Source: Lentisphaerota bacterium
Lineage (GTDB): Bacteria; Verrucomicrobiota; Lentisphaeria; Oligosphaerales; JAFGRS01
Length of the DNA: 9,237 nt
Direction: 5' to 3'
NCBI GenBank assembly: GCA_012514865.1
Contig: JAAYZO010000287.1
Span: 1 to 9,237 of the forward strand
The position numbers were made by a program, and so were the translations under genes. The notes under the pieces are model-generated. The model was not told the origin of the DNA. It made no database searches and saw only the letters and a list, made by a program, of their open reading frames with translations. Positions 6,320 through 9,237 of this stretch are shown here, piece after piece (the stretch's first letter is position 1; each line of letters opens with the position of its first letter).

Positions 6320-8074
6320 GTGCCCGGACATACGACCCCACCCAGATCTTCTCTTTGGCGGCCCTGCCGCCTGCCTGTATGGCAGGCCGGGACCCTGCTC
6401 ACACTGGCCCTGGCGGTGTCGGCCCAGACCGCGCCGGTCTGGCAGCCCCCTGCCGATGCCTGGCTGGTCTTCGCCTCGGCGACCTGCGAGGAGTGCGAGT
6501 GGCTCAAGACGGCCTTCCTGCCCGACCTCGAGGCGCGCTTTGCGCAGGGCCTGCCCGCAGTGGCCTTCGTCGACACCGACGACATCGAGCGGAACTACCC
6601 TCTCCTGGGTGAGATCGAAGACGCCCTCGGCAGCCAAGGCGGCGACCTGCCGGCGGTGGTCATCGGGGCGCGCCTCTTCTATGGCAAGGACGCCCTGGCG
6701 GCGTGGGGTGCCGGGCTGACCGACTCGCTGCCCCGGCCGGCCCTCCCGGAGGGCGTCCGCGCCATCGCCGCCCGGGCCCACGGCGTCAGCCTCTACGACG
6801 GCGCCGCCCCGGTGCCCGCCGCCCAGGCTGCGCCGGCCGCCTCCGCCGGAGGCACGGCCACTGCAGCCGCACCCGTCGTCGCCGCGCCCATGGCGTCGGC
6901 CGGGGGCATGGTCGACTCTCCGGAACAGGCGACCGTCCTGTATTTCGAGACCACGGGCTGCCGCAAGTGCGCCCGTGCCGAGAAGCAGCTCCTGTACGCC
7001 CTGACGCGTGTCTCCGGCGCCCGGGTGGCCCGGGTGAACACCCTCGATCCGTCCGGGCGGGCTCTGCACTACGCCGTCACCGGCCGCCTGGAACTCCCCG
7101 CCACGCAGCGCCGCGAGCGGGGAATGAGGGCATGGCTGCTGGGCCTGCTCTCCGGCCGTCTGGAGTTGCCCAGCACGCAACGCCTGCTGACCCCGATGTT
7201 CGTCAGCGGCACGCGGGCGCTGAGTGGCAGCGACATCACCGACAGCGGCCTTGTCGAGCTGCTGGCATCGGCGCCGGCGGTGCCGTTCTGGCAAACCTGG
7301 GATGCCGCGGCCGAGCTGGCCTCGGCGCGTCGGCAGCTGCAGCGCCTGGCCGCCGGCTTCACGCTACTGGGGGTTGTGGGCGCGGCCTTGGTCGACGGCG
7401 TCAACCCCTGCGCCTTCGCCGTGATCGTCTTCCTGGTCAGCTACCTGACGATGACCGGCCGTCTGGGACGCCGTTTTGCGCTGATCTATGGGCTGACCTT
7501 CGCCGCCGGGGTCTTCCTCTGCTACTTCGTTATCGGCCTGGGCTTCTTCCAGCTCCTCGACTGGCTGGAGGCCTGGAAGCCGGCCATGCGCTGGATCTTC
7601 CTGGTCATGGGCCTGGTCTGCCTCGGCTTCGGCATCGGGGGTGTCATCGACACCCTGGCGGCACGCCGCGGCGGTGCCGGCCAGATGAAGTTCGGCATGC
7701 CGAAGGCCCTGCACCGTCTCGTGCATCGCCTCATCCGCGAGGACGTCAGCCGCGGCGTTCTTGGCCTGGGTGCCCTGATGATCGGGGTTCTGGTCAGCGG
7801 CATCGAGCTGGTCTGCACCGGCCAGATCTACCTGCCGGTGATCATGTTCATCAACAGCAGCACCCCCGGCCTGGCCTCGATCGGCATGCTGACCGTCTAC
7901 AACCTGGCTTTCATCCTGCCCCTGGTCGTGGTGGTGCTCCTGAGCACCGCCGGCCTGGGCTCGGCCACCCTGGCCACCTGGGCCCGGCGCCACGCCGTGC
8001 TGACGCGGGCTCTGACCACGCTCCTGGTCTTCGCCCTGGCGGCCGTGATGTTCGTCATGGCCTGGCGGGGCTGA
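6320..8074 (+). CDS. Membrane thiol-redox fusion: two thioredoxin-like domains plus CcdA/DsbD-type transmembrane domain
   Basis: This 584-residue protein probably carries electrons across the membrane to extracytoplasmic thiols. The GTG start at 6320 is chosen because GGAGG (6310-6314) lies 5 bases upstream and a signal-peptide-like helix (residues 21-36, ending VSAQ) follows; the frame upstream to 6062 is repeat-derived. The first thioredoxin-like domain (about 40-135) has C56-E-E-C59. An Ala/Pro-rich linker spans 161-196. The second thioredoxin-like domain (about 203-316) has C214-R-K-C217. Residues 345-584 form a roughly six-helix membrane domain with the CcdA/DsbD cysteines C364 in NPCAF and C499 in ELVCTGQ. 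Classical DsbD also joins periplasmic domains to such a core, but with a different order. The duplicated segment GRLELPxTQR occurs at 255-264 and 279-288. The client protein is unknown. DsbD proper is the main alternative; the fold call is secure. Confidence 0.9.
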   Translation: MPGHTTPPRSSLWRPCRLPVWQAGTLLTLALAVSAQTAPVWQPPADAWLVFASATCEECEWLKTAFLPDLEARFAQGLPAVAFVDTDDIERNYPLLGEIEDALGSQGGDLPAVVIGARLFYGKDALAAWGAGLTDSLPRPALPEGVRAIAARAHGVSLYDGAAPVPAAQAAPAASAGGTATAAAPVVAAPMASAGGMVDSPEQATVLYFETTGCRKCARAEKQLLYALTRVSGARVARVNTLDPSGRALHYAVTGRLELPATQRRERGMRAWLLGLLSGRLELPSTQRLLTPMFVSGTRALSGSDITDSGLVELLASAPAVPFWQTWDAAAELASARRQLQRLAAGFTLLGVVGAALVDGVNPCAFAVIVFLVSYLTMTGRLGRRFALIYGLTFAAGVFLCYFVIGLGFFQLLDWLEAWKPAMRWIFLVMGLVCLGFGIGGVIDTLAARRGGAGQMKFGMPKALHRLVHRLIREDVSRGVLGLGALMIGVLVSGIELVCTGQIYLPVIMFINSSTPGLASIGMLTVYNLAFILPLVVVVLLSTAGLGSATLATWARRHAVLTRALTTLLVFALAAVMFVMAWRG

Positions 8075-8104
8075 GGGCGACCGTCCGTACCGCCGCGCGT
8101 CGAA

Positions 8105-8134
8105 ACTTGCGCCGCATCGCAGTGCGGCGCAAGT
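8105..8134. terminator. Perfect 12-base hairpin between convergent genes, probable bidirectional terminator
   Basis: ACTTGCGCCGCA (8105-8116) pairs perfectly with TGCGGCGCAAGT (8123-8134) around a 6-base loop. It lies 30 bases after the redox fusion stop and 41 bases from the stop of the convergent isomerase gene. No clear T run follows in either direction, so efficiency is uncertain. Confidence 0.6.
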
Positions 8135-8143
8135 GGATTGTGA

Positions 8144-8163
8144 GCGAAGCATCCGCGCTTCGC
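8144..8163. terminator. Second hairpin near the isomerase 3' end
   Basis: GCGAAGC (8144-8150) pairs with GCTTCGC (8157-8163) around a 6-base loop, 12 bases from the isomerase stop. It may help end transcription coming from the minus strand. The lack of a T run keeps the call tentative. Confidence 0.4.
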
Positions 8164-8175
8164 GAATAGTCCGGG

Positions 8176-9003
8176 CTAGCAGCCCTGCCACCAGCGCTCG
8201 AGGTTCGCCACCGTCTGGCGGATGTCGCGGTTCTGCTCGTCGCCCTCGCGGATCTCGCGCTCGATGACCATCTCGCCGTCGAAGCCGAGCGCCTTGAGCC
8301 CCTGGATCAGGCGCGGGAAGTCGACCTTGCCGGTGCCGACCTGGACCTCGCGGCCCAGATCGCGGCCGTTGCTCGGGCTGACGCCGTCCTTGACGTGCAG
8401 ATTCCGCACGTACGTCCCGAAGACGTCGAGGGCGTCGACCGGGTTGCCCTTGCCGTACATGAGCAGATTGGCGGGGTCGAGGTTGATGCCGAAGTTACCG
8501 GTGCCGACCTCCTCGATGACGCGCAGGAGCACCACCGGCGTCTCCTGGCCGGTCTCGAACCAGAACTGCAGGCCCAGCCCGGCGCAGTGCTCGGCGACCT
8601 CGCCGATGGCCTTGACGACATCGCGGTAGAGCGGGTCGGTGAGATTCTCGGGGATGAAGCCGCAGTGGGTGATGATCGCCGGGACGCCGATCTTGCGGGC
8701 GAAGTCGGCGCCGGCCTTCAGATCCAGGACGCGCTGGGCGCGGTATTCCGGGGGCACCAGGCCGAGCGTCGTCGGGCCCTCGGTGAAGTTCCAGCGCGCC
8801 GGGCCGCTGTAGCCGCACCAGAAGGCGCAGGGGCGTATCCCCGTGGCCGCCGACTGCGCGACCACGCGGGCCGCCATCTCGTCGGTCCACAGCGACGGCA
8901 CCCAACTGCTGAGCTGACAGGTCGGCAGACCGAAGGCACGCACCCGCTCGAAGATGCAGTCGGCGCGCTCGGCGCGCAGGGCATTGATGACACCAATCTG
9001 CAT
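8176..9003 (-). CDS. Sugar phosphate isomerase/epimerase, xylose-isomerase-like TIM barrel
   Basis: This 275-residue soluble protein belongs to the AP-endonuclease-2/xylose-isomerase-like TIM-barrel family, which interconverts sugars or sugar derivatives using a divalent metal. Expected metal or active-site positions are visible: H113 in THCGF, E150 in WFETGQE, D176 in INLDPANLL, H203 in NLHVKDG and E248 in MVIERE near the C-terminus. The ATG at 9001-9003 is chosen because GGAG lies 6 bases upstream (9013-9010 on this strand) and the first barrel strand begins MQIGVINALR. An in-frame ATG at 9015 would add only four residues. The frame is open to the window edge, but that stretch covers the opposite-strand tRNA. 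No neighbouring sugar-pathway gene is present, so the substrate cannot be inferred; hydroxypyruvate isomerase, tagatose epimerase or inosose-type activities are all possible. Confidence 0.9.
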   Translation of the reverse strand: MQIGVINALRAERADCIFERVRAFGLPTCQLSSWVPSLWTDEMAARVVAQSAATGIRPCAFWCGYSGPARWNFTEGPTTLGLVPPEYRAQRVLDLKAGADFARKIGVPAIITHCGFIPENLTDPLYRDVVKAIGEVAEHCAGLGLQFWFETGQETPVVLLRVIEEVGTGNFGINLDPANLLMYGKGNPVDALDVFGTYVRNLHVKDGVSPSNGRDLGREVQVGTGKVDFPRLIQGLKALGFDGEMVIEREIREGDEQNRDIRQTVANLERWWQGC

Positions 9004-9097
9004 GGCATTCTCCATCGCCGCAGGACCGCCCGCCGGCCCGCGCGGCCCGAGAACATACCCCCCCCCGCCGGCCGCCGCCAGGCCTGGCCGCCCCCGC

Positions 9098-9119
9098 AAA
9101 AAAGGCGCCCGATGGCCTT
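9098..9119 (-). terminator. Weak hairpin with T run on the minus strand
   Basis: Read leftwards, AAGGC (9119-9115), an 8-base loop and GCCTT (9106-9102) are followed by TTTT, giving a run of six T with the arm. It sits between the tRNA promoter and the isomerase gene and could block antisense transcripts entering from the right. A five-pair stem is short, so this may be chance. Confidence 0.25.
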
Positions 9120-9146
9120 GCGGTCGACGCGGGTCCCGCCTATAGT
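9118..9146 (+). promoter_or_regulatory. Sigma70-type promoter of the tRNA gene
   Basis: TTGCGG (9118-9123) and TATAGT (9141-9146, five of six consensus bases) are separated by exactly 17 bases. The -10 ends 16 bases before the mature tRNA 5' end, leaving room for a short leader removed by RNase P. Confidence 0.6.
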
Positions 9147-9162
9147 ATGCACCGTTTTGCAC

Positions 9163-9236
9163 AGCCCGATGGTGTAATGGTAGCACAACTGGCTCTGGTC
9201 CAGTTAGTCTTGGTTCGAATCCAGGTCGGGCTGCCA
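9163..9236 (+). tRNA. tRNA-Gln (anticodon CUG)
   Basis: The sequence folds as a complete cloverleaf. The acceptor stem is AGCCCGA (9163-9169) with TCGGGCT (9226-9232). The D arm runs 9172-9186 with a GG in its loop. The anticodon stem is ACTGG/CCAGT (9188-9192 and 9200-9204) around CTCTGGT, placing anticodon CTG at 9195-9197. The variable loop is 4 bases. The T arm is CTTGG/CCAGG around TTCGAAT, with one T-G pair. The discriminator is G (9233), as expected for tRNA-Gln, and CCA is encoded (9234-9236). It decodes CAG, the glutamine codon expected to dominate in this GC-rich genome. Confidence 0.96.
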
Positions 9237-9237
9237 C

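Noticed and set aside
6703..8169. Plus-strand open frame of 488 codons overlapping the redox gene in another frame
   Set aside because: Its Arg/Pro/Gly-rich translation is typical of an out-of-frame GC-rich shadow, and the overlapping frame has signal peptide, CxxC and membrane motifs.
9004..9237. Extension of the isomerase frame to the right edge
   Set aside because: It would run antisense through the tRNA-Gln gene and its promoter, and a GGAG site favours the start at 9003.

Overview
The window is high-GC bacterial chromosome. The best clue to the organism is the pair of short prepilin-like proteins: an FTLIELL-type N-terminal helix followed by an AREKAR/SCTNN segment and a C-terminal H-X9-DG motif. 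This style is typical of Lentisphaerae and related Planctomycetes-Verrucomicrobia-Chlamydiae (PVC) bacteria, where such proteins are greatly expanded. The assignment is an inference from family style; no rRNA or other taxonomic marker lies in the window.

Layout from left to right: (1) Minus strand, 1-1266: 5' part of a gene that joins an MscS-type channel to a ParB/sulfiredoxin-like domain and runs off the left edge. (2) 1267-1728: divergent intergenic region with a five-copy decamer repeat and a candidate promoter. (3) Plus strand, 1729-3199: tandem duplicate of a 214-residue prepilin-like H-X9-DG protein. The second copy has a one-base frameshift at a run of seven C, and a strong terminator hairpin follows it. 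(4) Minus strand, 5833-3265: three-gene ABC-2-type exporter operon (ATPase, permease, permease), tightly packed and convergent with the prepilin pair. (5) 5834-6319: long intergenic region rich in short hairpins, resembling a REP-like repeat cluster. (6) Plus strand, 6320-8074: secreted/membrane thiol-redox fusion with two CxxC thioredoxin-like domains and a CcdA/DsbD-type membrane domain. (7) 8075-8175: convergent spacer with two hairpins. (8) Minus strand, 9003-8176: xylose-isomerase-like TIM-barrel sugar isomerase/epimerase. (9) Plus strand, 9163-9236: tRNA-Gln(CUG) with encoded CCA and its own promoter.

Apart from the ABC operon and the duplicated prepilin pair, the genes look like independent units. 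The most unusual item is the MscS-ParB fusion, which could be a nucleotide-gated channel. Next come the frameshifted prepilin duplicate, the redox fusion with a 24-codon-spaced internal repeat, and the hairpin cluster at 5950-6161.
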